Assembly: GCA_015232355.1 (NCBI GenBank)
Contig: JADFZW010000009.1
Location: 62,001 to 126,000 of the forward strand
Reading direction: 5' to 3'
Length of the DNA stretch: 64,000 nt
Source: Oligoflexia bacterium
GTDB lineage: Bacteria > Bdellovibrionota > Bacteriovoracia > Bacteriovoracales > Bacteriovoracaceae
The notes under the pieces were generated by a model that ran no database searches, had not been told where the DNA came from, and worked only from the letters and a program-made list of their open reading frames with translations. Of the stretch, positions 1 through 8,342 are shown one piece after another. The position numbers and the translations under genes are program-made. Positions within the stretch are counted from its first letter, which is position 1; every line of letters starts with the position of its first letter.

Positions 1-12
1 AATAAGATAGAT

Positions 13-47
<35 letters not shown>

Positions 48-92
48 TAATTTATTAATTAATTTATTAATAACAATAGGCCCTGATTAAAT

Positions 93-1178
93 ATGCTTTA
101 CCACTTACTGTACCCACTTGGTCACTTCAATCAACATTTGTCCTTTTTTAATTTATGTCGATATATAACTTTTCGCTCTCTGGTTGCTCTAATAATTGTT
201 TCACTTGTTTCAATTATCTGGGGAAAATATTTTATTCTCTTTATGAAGAGGAAGCAATTTGGTCAGATAATTCGAGATGATGGCCCTAAAACTCATCTTA
301 AAAAATCAGGAACTCCAACGTGTGGTGGAGTCTTTATAATCGGAAGTATTTTAGTCGGATTATTTTTTACGGGCAATTTTTTTTCAGCACCACTTTTAGC
401 AACAATTTTTGTGATGATTTCATATTTAATACTGGGATTAATGGATGATTACTTAAAGATACAAAAGAAAAATTCCAAGGGTATTTCAGCTAAAGGAAAA
501 TTGCTATGGCAATTTTTAACGGCCATAATAGTACTTGCGGTATTGATAAAATTTAAAATTATTAATACCTACATTTACTTACCATTCGCCAAGGGTGCTA
601 TTGCTGACTTTGGATATTTTTATATTTTATTTGGCTCGATTGTCATTGTAGGATTTAGTAATGCTGTTAATCTTACGGATGGCCTTGATGGATTAGCAAT
701 TGGTTCAATAATAACTAGTGCAGCTACACTCGCAATAATGGCATACGTTTGTGGACATAAGGAGATTGCAAATTACCTATACATTCCTTATATCGAAGGA
801 GCAGGTGAACTTTCAGTTTTAGCATTAGCAATGGTGGGAGCTGGAGTTGGATTTTTATGGTACAATTCCTATCCTGCAGAGATCTTCATGGGAGATGTTG
901 GTTCATTACCACTTGGTGGAATTTTAGGAACGATAGCAGTTGTAACCAAGAATGAGTTTTTGTTTATAATTATTGGTGGAGTATTTGTGGCCGAAGCAGT
1001 CTCTGTTACTCTGCAAGTGATATCTTTTAAACTGAGAAAAAAACGTATATTCAAAATGGCACCCATTCATCACCATTTTGAACTTTTGGGATGGCCAGAG
1101 CCAAAAGTTATTGTGCGTTTTTGGATCATTAGTATTGTTTTGGCAATCATAAGTATTGCAACTTTAAAAATTAGATAG
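93..1178 (+). CDS. mraY: Phospho-N-acetylmuramoyl-pentapeptide-transferase MraY
   Basis: Integral membrane enzyme that transfers phospho-MurNAc-pentapeptide from UDP to undecaprenyl phosphate, making lipid I at the inner face of the cytoplasmic membrane. The 361-residue length is normal for the family. The start MLYHLLYPL is typical of MraY. Family signatures are all present: the Asp pair at residues 118-119 in LMDDYLK, NLTDGLDG at 193-200, FMGDVGS around Asp268, and the HHH motif at 326-328 in MAPIHHHFELLGWPEPK. About ten hydrophobic segments alternate with these loops. It is the first gene of the mur/fts cluster in the window; murE and murF would be expected just upstream, outside the window. 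No strong ribosome binding site is visible. Confidence 0.97.
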   Translation: MLYHLLYPLGHFNQHLSFFNLCRYITFRSLVALIIVSLVSIIWGKYFILFMKRKQFGQIIRDDGPKTHLKKSGTPTCGGVFIIGSILVGLFFTGNFFSAPLLATIFVMISYLILGLMDDYLKIQKKNSKGISAKGKLLWQFLTAIIVLAVLIKFKIINTYIYLPFAKGAIADFGYFYILFGSIVIVGFSNAVNLTDGLDGLAIGSIITSAATLAIMAYVCGHKEIANYLYIPYIEGAGELSVLALAMVGAGVGFLWYNSYPAEIFMGDVGSLPLGGILGTIAVVTKNEFLFIIIGGVFVAEAVSVTLQVISFKLRKKRIFKMAPIHHHFELLGWPEPKVIVRFWIISIVLAIISIATLKIR

Positions 1179-1253
1179 AGAATATAAAATAGAAGATAAA
1201 TAATAAGTAGAAGATAAATAAAAGATTTTTAAATTTCTAAAGGAAAATATTTT

Positions 1254-2633
1254 GTGGAAAGATTTAAAAATAAAAAGATATTAATTGTTGGAATTGGAAA
1301 GACAGGTTTTGCTTTAATCAATTTTTTTAATAAACTAGAATGTGAGATTAAAGTAACAGATATAAAACCAATTTTTGAGTTGAATAAAGCAGTCAAACGA
1401 TTAAAAAAAATTAGGCCTGCACCAGAGATGACCTTTGGAGAGCACAGGACGGAAGATTTTTTAGATTCAGATGTAATCGTTTATGGTGGTTCCGTACATC
1501 CAAACTTACCTCAGTTAGAGGAAGCAAGAATTCAGGGAAAAAAAGTCTATTCACAATTTGAACTTGCGGCCATGCTCTGTGAACGACCAATCATTGCTGT
1601 TTGTGGAAGTTATGGTCGAACGACAGTAGCTCACATGATTGGTTATACTCTTAAATTAGAAGGGTTGAATGCTTTTGTTGGTGGTACAGGTGATAATCCA
1701 TTTATTAACTTATGGGTGCAAGGATTAGAGCGAACTACTGATTATGTTGTAATAGAAGTTTCAGCATTGGAGTTACAGCAATTCAAAAATTTAAAACCAA
1801 TGTTAGTGGTGTTTACTCCAGTAGGAGAGCAATATCCAAATTCTAGATTTAGAAATTTCTCTGATTATATCGAAACAAAGCTCTCCATAATAAAGCAGAT
1901 GAGTGAAGAGAACTTTCTAATATTAAATTATGATAAATTGGCCAATAATCCGATGTTTAAAAATACTAAATGTCAAACCTATTGGTATTCGAGAAAGTCC
2001 TATATCAATATGGGAGTGAGTGCGGAGATAAGAGGAACTCATTTCCATGAAAAACGAATTCACTCCAATATTCATTGTCACTCTGAATTTATTGTTTCAA
2101 AGATGAGAATTGTAGGAGAAAATAATCGAGAAAATTTACTTGCGGCGATCACCTCTTGTAAGGCACTAAAGATTTCTGATAAATCAATTCAGACGTGTAT
2201 TGAAAAATTTCCCGGGATTCCTCATCGCTTGGAATTTGTAATGGAGAAAAATGGAGTTTCTTTTTATAATGATTCCAAAACAGAGAGTATGCAAAACTTG
2301 GTTCTCTCCTTAGGAGCTTTCAAGTCACCAGTTATTTTAATTGCTGGTGGTAAGGAGACCGAACAACATTACGAACAGTTCTTTGATCAGATTAAAGCAA
2401 ATGTGCGAGTGTTGGTGCTAGTAGGTGAATCAAAAGAAAAAATGAATCGTTTGTTGGGTGATTCGACACAAACTTTTTTAGTTGGATCATTTGAGGAATC
2501 TATTTTAATTGCCTATCAAAAATCGCGTACAGGAGATGTGATCCTACTTTCTCCAGGGAATAAGAGTACGGATATTTTCAGGGATTATGAGGAGAGAGGA
2601 AATTATTTTAAAAAGTTAGTTTATCAATTGTAA
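1254..2633 (+). CDS. murD: UDP-N-acetylmuramoylalanine--D-glutamate ligase MurD, with altered ATPase motifs
   Basis: Cytoplasmic Mur ligase adding D-Glu to UDP-MurNAc-L-Ala. A GTG start is chosen because AAAGGAAA lies 6 bases upstream. Position between mraY and ftsW, length (459 aa) and the C-terminal domain identify it: PHRLEFV, NDSKTES and SPGNKSTDIFRDYEERGN match conserved MurD blocks, and GENNRENLLAA matches the central-domain Asn motif. The N-terminal dinucleotide-like loop VGIGKTG is at 12-18. The central ATPase is odd. The P-loop usually written GxxGKT/S reads GSYGRTT (118-124), so the phosphate-binding Lys is Arg122. The expected E-D-H motif region reads TPVGEQYPN with no Asp-His. The Lys equivalent to the carbamylated residue seems kept (Lys209). 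Identity as MurD is firm by context; normal catalysis is less certain. Confidence 0.9.
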   Translation: MERFKNKKILIVGIGKTGFALINFFNKLECEIKVTDIKPIFELNKAVKRLKKIRPAPEMTFGEHRTEDFLDSDVIVYGGSVHPNLPQLEEARIQGKKVYSQFELAAMLCERPIIAVCGSYGRTTVAHMIGYTLKLEGLNAFVGGTGDNPFINLWVQGLERTTDYVVIEVSALELQQFKNLKPMLVVFTPVGEQYPNSRFRNFSDYIETKLSIIKQMSEENFLILNYDKLANNPMFKNTKCQTYWYSRKSYINMGVSAEIRGTHFHEKRIHSNIHCHSEFIVSKMRIVGENNRENLLAAITSCKALKISDKSIQTCIEKFPGIPHRLEFVMEKNGVSFYNDSKTESMQNLVLSLGAFKSPVILIAGGKETEQHYEQFFDQIKANVRVLVLVGESKEKMNRLLGDSTQTFLVGSFEESILIAYQKSRTGDVILLSPGNKSTDIFRDYEERGNYFKKLVYQL

Positions 2634-2679
2634 TTGTAATTTTATGTAATTGTAATTTTAATTGTATTTATATGTGTAA

Positions 2680-3843
2680 ATGAAAGAACTATCTCATCAG
2701 GATAAATTGCCAAAACAATTCCTTCTTACTGCTCTTATTCTTATTCTAGCAGGGATAGTGATGGTATACTCATCCAGTTACATCTACGCTAAAGAAGTGT
2801 TTCATAACTCCTCTCATTTTTTCATCAGGCAAATTATTTTTTCAAGCATCGGGATTGTATCGATATTCTTGATTCAAAAGATCAGATTTGATTTTTGGTA
2901 TAAACATGGTTTAAAAATAGGATATTTAGTATTTTTCTTGTTACTTTTAACAATAATTCCTGGGATAGCACCTAAATTAAAAGGAGCACATCGCTGGCTT
3001 AGTTTTGGTGATGTCTACCTTCAACCAGGAGAATTTATAAAGTATACGTTACTTTTTCCGGCAATATATCTATTCGATTCATTCGATAAGTTAACAAATA
3101 AAGAGCGTCTTAACTATGCTTTGTCACTGCTTTTTCCATTAATGGTTCTTACGGTACAACCAGATTTTGGAACTTTTTCAATTTGCATATTAGTAATTGC
3201 CTTTGTTTGGTTTTTAAGTTCTTTCTCTCGAAAATTTTTATATGGTTTTATTTCTACGGGTTTGGTTTTTGCAATCGCGCTGATCTTTATTTCTCCCTAT
3301 AGAATTCAAAGGATTCTTACTTTTTTAGATCCGTGGAAAGATCCCCAAAAGAGTGGATTTCAAATAATTCAATCTTATTTGGCATTCGCTAATGGAGGTA
3401 TTTTTGGAAAAGGGATTGGCAATAGCGAAGAGAAACTCTTTTACTTACCAGAGGCACATAATGATTTTATTTTTAGTGTAACCGGAGAAGAATGGGGATT
3501 TGTGGGAATTGTTTTTGTTGTAGGGATATTTATTATACTCACCTATTTAGGTTTTAAAATGGCCATAAGATCGCTCAAGCGACCGAATATGATTTTAATA
3601 GCTTCAGTGATATTTACCATTGCTTTGCAGGCCTTTTTAAATATGGGAGTGGTTTTGGGTCTTTTGCCAACCAAGGGATTGAATCTTCCCTTTATCAGTT
3701 ATGGAGGATCTTCTATCTTGTCTAATTGTTTTGCAATAGGATTAATTCTTTCTGCATATAAGAGTGGAAGTGATAATAGTGATAATAGTGAACAGAGTGA
3801 ACAATATGCACAGAGTGAACAACGTGAACAAACACAAGAGTAA
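2680..3843 (+). CDS. ftsW: Septal peptidoglycan glycosyltransferase FtsW (SEDS family)
   Basis: Polytopic SEDS protein that polymerises lipid II at the division septum together with a class B PBP. Core family motifs are visible: RWL at 105-107, QPDFGT at 160-165, YLPEAHNDFIF at 255-265 containing the catalytic Asp region, EEWGFVG at 270-276 and TKGLNLPFISYGGSS at 331-345. About ten hydrophobic helices are present. The gene lies between murD and murG, which favours FtsW over RodA. The C-terminal tail after residue 362 is a polar low-complexity stretch (SGSDNSDNSEQSEQ and similar) encoded by GATAATAGT and GAACAGAGT-type tandem repeats. The start of murG is embedded in that repeat-derived end. 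An AT-rich stretch of repeated TGTAATT words lies between murD and this gene. Confidence 0.96.
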   Translation: MKELSHQDKLPKQFLLTALILILAGIVMVYSSSYIYAKEVFHNSSHFFIRQIIFSSIGIVSIFLIQKIRFDFWYKHGLKIGYLVFFLLLLTIIPGIAPKLKGAHRWLSFGDVYLQPGEFIKYTLLFPAIYLFDSFDKLTNKERLNYALSLLFPLMVLTVQPDFGTFSICILVIAFVWFLSSFSRKFLYGFISTGLVFAIALIFISPYRIQRILTFLDPWKDPQKSGFQIIQSYLAFANGGIFGKGIGNSEEKLFYLPEAHNDFIFSVTGEEWGFVGIVFVVGIFIILTYLGFKMAIRSLKRPNMILIASVIFTIALQAFLNMGVVLGLLPTKGLNLPFISYGGSSILSNCFAIGLILSAYKSGSDNSDNSEQSEQYAQSEQREQTQE

Positions 3844-5002
3844 CAATAACGGTTTGGTGGTGTTAGTGGCCGGAGGAACCGCAGGCCACATCAATGCTGC
3901 TATTGCATTAGAAAAAAAATTTTTAGAAAATAATTTTGATGTACTTTTCTTCTCAGGAAAGCGGCCACTTGATTTCAAACTCTTTGCAAATAAGAGTGTT
4001 ATTCATTTAGACGCCAGACCGATCAAATACAAAAATCCTTTGAAGATTATTTGGTCACTCTATAAAAATATTGTAGCATTTATTAAAGTGCTGATGACAA
4101 TGTATAGATTACGTCCTTTACTGGCCATAGGTGCGGGAGGATATATTTGTGGCCCAGTTTTAATGGCCCACTATCTTTTAAGGATTCCCTTTTTTATTAT
4201 TGAGCAAAATGCAGTATTAGGAGTTACTAATAAAATTTTGCTTTTATTTGCTAATAAAATTTTTATTCATTTAAAACACACCATAGGAATACCAAAATTT
4301 TTTAATAAGAAGGTGATTGTTTCCGGTAATCCTATTAGGAGTGAATTTTTAACTACAAATTTTAATGTTTGTAGGAGAGATAAAGATAATAGAGAAGATG
4401 AATTTGCGATCGTTGTATTTGGTGGTAGTTTAGGTGCAACACCGATCAATGATTTAATTGAAGCTTTCGTATCCTCACTTCAAAAAAATTATGACTTGAA
4501 TTTTAAACTAAGGATAAAGCATCAAACTGGAAAAAGAGACATATCTTCTTTTCCAAAGAGAGTGGAAAATAAAGATATTATCTATCAACAGTTGGAATAT
4601 TTGGACGATATATGTAAGGAGTATTGCGATCATGATTTTATTATTTGCAGATCGGGTGCTTCAACTATCTCTGAACTTCGCTATGTGAGAAAACCGGTTA
4701 TACTTATACCATACCCACATCATAAAGATCGTCATCAATTTATAAATGCAGAATCACTTAAGCATGAAGCAGAGGATGCAAATTCTCATTCTTGTTTTAA
4801 TGTTTATATTGAGGATGTTGTTCGATTGGCAGAGAATAATTTTACGCTTCTAAAAAATATTATTCGTTCTAATTACTCTCAACGCTCTCAACGCTCTCAA
4901 TGTTCTAATCAGAACTCCCAGCAAAGTGGCTTGCTTTTAGAGATGAAAGATGCTACTGAAATAATCTACAATATTTCAACTTATTCTGTTTTCAACAAGT
5001 GA
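3806..5002 (+). CDS. murG: UDP-GlcNAc--lipid I N-acetylglucosaminyltransferase MurG
   Basis: Peripheral membrane GT28 enzyme that makes lipid II. Signatures: AGGTAGH at the N terminus (usual GGTGGH), GAGGYICGP, IIEQNAVLGVTNK, SGNPIRSEF, FGGSLGA, RSGASTISEL and PYPHHKDRHQFINA. The start is uncertain. The frame is open back to an ATG at 3764, but that region overlaps the repeat-encoded tail of ftsW. I chose ATG 3806, which leaves about 22 residues before the glycine-rich loop; a GTG or TTG at 3854-3866 would give an even more typical N terminus. No clear Shine-Dalgarno is seen for any of them, and the overlap with ftsW suggests translational coupling. Near the C terminus a repeat-encoded linker (SQRSQRSQCSNQ) is inserted before the last helix. 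Confidence 0.94.
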   Translation: MHRVNNVNKHKSNNNGLVVLVAGGTAGHINAAIALEKKFLENNFDVLFFSGKRPLDFKLFANKSVIHLDARPIKYKNPLKIIWSLYKNIVAFIKVLMTMYRLRPLLAIGAGGYICGPVLMAHYLLRIPFFIIEQNAVLGVTNKILLLFANKIFIHLKHTIGIPKFFNKKVIVSGNPIRSEFLTTNFNVCRRDKDNREDEFAIVVFGGSLGATPINDLIEAFVSSLQKNYDLNFKLRIKHQTGKRDISSFPKRVENKDIIYQQLEYLDDICKEYCDHDFIICRSGASTISELRYVRKPVILIPYPHHKDRHQFINAESLKHEAEDANSHSCFNVYIEDVVRLAENNFTLLKNIIRSNYSQRSQRSQCSNQNSQQSGLLLEMKDATEIIYNISTYSVFNK

Positions 5003-5011
5003 TTATTATCC

Positions 5012-6472
5012 ATGTTTAACATTAATTTTCAAAACAAAAATCTTTTTAAGAAAAATGTGCATATCCACTTTATTGGAATAGGTGGAATAGGGATGAGTGG
5101 AATTGCAGAAATTTTACTCAAACTAGATTATAAAGTAAGTGGTTCAGATGTTTCTGAGGGCCAAAATACATTGAAGCTTAAAGAGCTTGGAGCAAAAATA
5201 CATATTGGTCATCGAGAGGAAAATATCGAAGGTGCAACCGCAATTGTTTATAGTTCAGCGATAAGAAAATCGAATCCAGAAATGGTGGCCGCTAAAGAGA
5301 AGGGAATACCGCTTATTCAGAGGGCGGAGATGTTGAGTGAGTTGATGCGATTAAAGTTTGGATTAGCAGTTGCGGGAACTCACGGTAAAACTACTACCAC
5401 TAGTTTTTTGGCCACCATTTTAAATGAAGCACAGTTGGATGCTACTCACATTATTGGTGGAATAGTTGATAATTTGGGTGGACATGCAAAGGTTGGTGCT
5501 GGAGAGATCTTGGTGGCAGAGGCAGATGAGTCGGATGGATCTTTTCTCCTCCTAAATCCTATCATGTCGATTATAACTAATATCGATAATGATCATCTTG
5601 ATTACTATCAGAGTAATGAGAATTTAATACAGGCATTTGTTGATTTTGCCAATAAGGTTCCATTTTACGGTTGTGTCTCCTTAAATATTCATGATGAAAC
5701 TATTGCTAGTATTATGGATAAAATAAAGCGTCCGCATGTTTCATTTGGAATAGAGTCGATGTTGAAAGATAAGATAGAAGCAGCAGAGACAGGAAATTTG
5801 CCTCACTATATGGCCAAAAATATTTTATTAAAAGAGGATGGAAGCATCTATGATTTGTATTATAGAGGGACTTTTGCCTCAACTATAAGAATTGTCCCTA
5901 TTGGAAATCATAATGTTTTGAATTCACTTGGGGCGATTTCTCTGGCCCATCAGTTGGGAATGTCTTTTGAAGAGATTGCCAAAGGAATTTCCAATTTTAA
6001 AGGAGTGAGACGTCGATTAGAAACGCTTTATAAGAGTGAAGATAGATTGAAAGAAATTATTGATGATTATGCTCACCACCCAACAGAGATTATAAATACT
6101 CTTTCAACTTTGAGGGAGAGTAGGAAAGGAAAAATTGTAGGAATATTTGAGCCCCATAGATATAGTAGAACGTGTAGTTGTTGGAAAGAGTTCATGCATT
6201 GTTTTAATGATTGTGATCAACTATATATTCTTCCTATATATGCTGCCAGCGAAGATCCTATTGCAGGAATTACTTCGAATCGTTTAGTAGATGATATAAA
6301 TAAATTACACCCAGGGCTTGCATCTACTGTTGCTGACTTTGTTGAAATAGAAAAAATACTTAAGGGTGATAATGGTGATAATAAAGTAGAAGCTGAAAAA
6401 ACAACATATGTAACGATGGGGGCCGGGGCGATAGGAAAAAATATTCGGGAAGTGGTTAAAAAATTAAAATGA
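5012..6472 (+). CDS. murC: UDP-N-acetylmuramate--L-alanine ligase MurC
   Basis: Cytoplasmic ATP-dependent ligase adding L-Ala to UDP-MurNAc. All three Mur-ligase domains are recognisable: the N-terminal nucleotide-sugar loop GIGGIGMSG (22-30), the central P-loop GTHGKTT (122-128) with EADESDGSF (170-178) and NDHLDYY (193-199), and the C-terminal domain with DDYAHHPTE (351-359). Length of 486 aa is typical. Unlike the neighbouring MurD, the ATPase motifs here are fully canonical, which makes the MurD changes more notable. The gene begins 9 bases after murG and is followed after 17 bases by murB, consistent with one operon. Confidence 0.97.
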   Translation: MFNINFQNKNLFKKNVHIHFIGIGGIGMSGIAEILLKLDYKVSGSDVSEGQNTLKLKELGAKIHIGHREENIEGATAIVYSSAIRKSNPEMVAAKEKGIPLIQRAEMLSELMRLKFGLAVAGTHGKTTTTSFLATILNEAQLDATHIIGGIVDNLGGHAKVGAGEILVAEADESDGSFLLLNPIMSIITNIDNDHLDYYQSNENLIQAFVDFANKVPFYGCVSLNIHDETIASIMDKIKRPHVSFGIESMLKDKIEAAETGNLPHYMAKNILLKEDGSIYDLYYRGTFASTIRIVPIGNHNVLNSLGAISLAHQLGMSFEEIAKGISNFKGVRRRLETLYKSEDRLKEIIDDYAHHPTEIINTLSTLRESRKGKIVGIFEPHRYSRTCSCWKEFMHCFNDCDQLYILPIYAASEDPIAGITSNRLVDDINKLHPGLASTVADFVEIEKILKGDNGDNKVEAEKTTYVTMGAGAIGKNIREVVKKLK

Positions 6473-6489
6473 ATAATATTTGATAATTT

Positions 6490-7395
6490 ATGAAAGATAT
6501 TTTATCGCGCTTAAGAGATGAACATAAGATAGAAATTTTATTTAATGAAGATCTTACTTTATATTCGAGATTGCGTTTAAAAGGATCGCGTGGAGATGTT
6601 ATTGTAGCAAAGTCCGAAGAGGATCTCAAAATCATCGTAAAAGCTTTAAGTGAGAAAGATATTGAATATAAAATTATAGGCGCTGGAAGTAATCAAATCT
6701 ATCCTGAAGTATCTCAAATTCCATACTTAAAAATATCTTCTCATCAACAAACTACTAACGATATTAGAATTAATGAAAGAGAAGAATATGAATTCGATGC
6801 TGCCACACCTCTCTTTTTTCTAACTAAATTAGCGATTGATCACGGATTAAAAGGATGGGAATCCTTCACGGGAATTCCAGCATCTCTAGGTGGTGCAGTC
6901 TTTATGAATGCAGGCACGGAACTAGGAGAGATTTCACAAATTGTTTCTGAAGTTAAAATAATAACTAAAAATGGCCAAGAGAAAATACTTAAGAAGTCGA
7001 GAGGTGAATTGCCATTTTCCTATAGGAAAAATCTATTTGTATGTAAAGGTGATGTTATTAGTAAGGTTAAGCTGATACATTTAGGTATTTGTGAAAATGT
7101 TGGGGATAAGATTAAAAAATATCAACATAAAAGGTCAACTACCCAACCACTTGATAAATATACTTGCGGTTGTGCTTATAAAAATTTTAATACATTAAGT
7201 GCAGGTAAATTAATTGATCTAACTGGTTTGAAGGGTTTTATTATAAACGATATCCAAATAAGTCATTTGCATGCAAACTTTATTGAAAATAAAGAGAAAG
7301 GAACCTATTCTGATTTTTGCCAATTTGTTAAGATAGTAAGAGAAGAGCTTTTACTCCAATATGGAATTAAATTTGAGTTGGAAATTCAGGTATAG
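6490..7395 (+). CDS. murB: UDP-N-acetylenolpyruvoylglucosamine reductase MurB
   Basis: FAD-dependent reductase forming UDP-MurNAc. Family features: GAGSNQI (64-70, the FAD-binding GxGSN loop), TGIPASLGGAVFMNAG (127-142), the catalytic Tyr-Arg pair in SYRK (177-180), CGCAYKN (226-232, position of the Ser/Cys proton donor) and a C-terminal Glu in LELEIQV. The CGCAYKN segment and short insert pattern resemble type II MurB. At 301 aa it is of normal size. Several usually conserved FAD-loop positions are relaxed (SRLRLKGSRGDV in place of the usual TTFRIGG-type block), so it is a divergent copy but retains the catalytic residues. It follows murC by 17 bases. Confidence 0.93.
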   Translation: MKDILSRLRDEHKIEILFNEDLTLYSRLRLKGSRGDVIVAKSEEDLKIIVKALSEKDIEYKIIGAGSNQIYPEVSQIPYLKISSHQQTTNDIRINEREEYEFDAATPLFFLTKLAIDHGLKGWESFTGIPASLGGAVFMNAGTELGEISQIVSEVKIITKNGQEKILKKSRGELPFSYRKNLFVCKGDVISKVKLIHLGICENVGDKIKKYQHKRSTTQPLDKYTCGCAYKNFNTLSAGKLIDLTGLKGFIINDIQISHLHANFIENKEKGTYSDFCQFVKIVREELLLQYGIKFELEIQV

Positions 7396-7427
7396 AAATA
7401 GAGATATAGAATAGGGATAATGTTTAT

Positions 7428-8231
7428 ATGCAATTCATATCATTGATTACTCCATTTGTTGGTTTATTTTTTATTTTTTCTTTTTTTATATTAGATACTT
7501 CATTGGTGTTTTCCAATGTTATGCCTGAAATTTCAAAGGAATTATCAAATGACATGACCAGAGTGTTGGAAAAAAAAGTACGTTTCCAAACTGTATTTGG
7601 TAATTGCCCTACAAGATTGATTGGGAATTTGACTATAAATTTAGTAGAGGAATTTAGTAAAAATTTTTCTTTAAAAGATGTTAAACTGAAGATTCTTAAT
7701 GAAGGGCTGGCAGAAAAATATTTTTTATCTGAATATAATATTAAATATGATCCACTAAAAAAGCAGCTCTATCTTGGATATGATTGCCCTACCCCTATAC
7801 TAAAAGTAAGTGTTTATGAGAAAGATAAAACGCAAGTGTATCAAGCAGTATTGGTTGAAAATGGTAAGTTATTAGATCCAACTTACGAGATGATTTTAAA
7901 GGAAGAGAACAAATTAAATACTCAATTGCCGATGCTATCAATCCCTAAGAGTGAAGTTGCAAATGAAATCCCTAAAAATTTGGCGATATTAGTGAAGAAA
8001 ATTAGTTCACGCTTTAGAGAAAATATTTCAGAATTAATTATTAGTGAAGATAAAGAGTTGACTATTATTCTTTCAATGGATGGAAATCCTATCAGTGCAT
8101 TTTTAGGTAAAGATGATTGGGAACAAAAAGTTATTCAGTTAAAAAGAATTGTTGAGTATTTAAATACTAAACAAAAAAAACCGTCTTTGATAAACCTCTC
8201 TAATCGAAAAAAAGTTGTTGTCAAGTTCTAG
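7428..8231 (+). CDS. ftsQ: Probable cell division protein FtsQ
   Basis: Predicted single-pass membrane protein of 267 aa: one hydrophobic segment at about residues 5-28, then a periplasmic region. Identification rests mainly on position between murB and ftsA, where ftsQ normally lies, and on the C-terminal pattern resembling the FtsQ beta domain: a short LPMLSIP segment, ISELIISEDKELTIILSMDGNPISAFLG, and a final strand INLSNRKKVVVKF that resembles the IDLR..VVVR ending of FtsQ/DivIB proteins. The POTRA region is not convincingly recognisable and two Cys residues (in FGNCPT and YDCPT) are unusual. No ddl gene lies between murB and this gene. If not FtsQ, it is an uncharacterised divisome-linked membrane protein. 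Confidence 0.68.
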   Translation: MQFISLITPFVGLFFIFSFFILDTSLVFSNVMPEISKELSNDMTRVLEKKVRFQTVFGNCPTRLIGNLTINLVEEFSKNFSLKDVKLKILNEGLAEKYFLSEYNIKYDPLKKQLYLGYDCPTPILKVSVYEKDKTQVYQAVLVENGKLLDPTYEMILKEENKLNTQLPMLSIPKSEVANEIPKNLAILVKKISSRFRENISELIISEDKELTIILSMDGNPISAFLGKDDWEQKVIQLKRIVEYLNTKQKKPSLINLSNRKKVVVKF

Positions 8232-8290
8232 GACTACTTCTACGATTTAATAATAAGTGTACTAAGTGTATTTAAATGATCAATTTAGAT

Positions 8291-8320
8291 ATGTATAGGT
8301 ATGTATAGGTATGTATAGAT
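8291..8320. repeat. Decamer tandem repeat in the ftsA leader
   Basis: Three head-to-tail 10-bp units, ATGTATAGGT, ATGTATAGGT and ATGTATAGAT, directly upstream of the ftsA ribosome binding site (GAAAGGA at about 8331). Similar repeats of 10-11 bp precede rnj, the 39.5-kb glycosyltransferase and fliC. The role is unknown. Confidence 0.85.
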
Positions 8321-8342
8321 ATTATTGTGAGAAAGGATTCTC

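Noticed and set aside
8291-8320. Possible CRISPR-like array
   Set aside because: Units are contiguous 10-mers without spacers, and no cas gene exists in the window.
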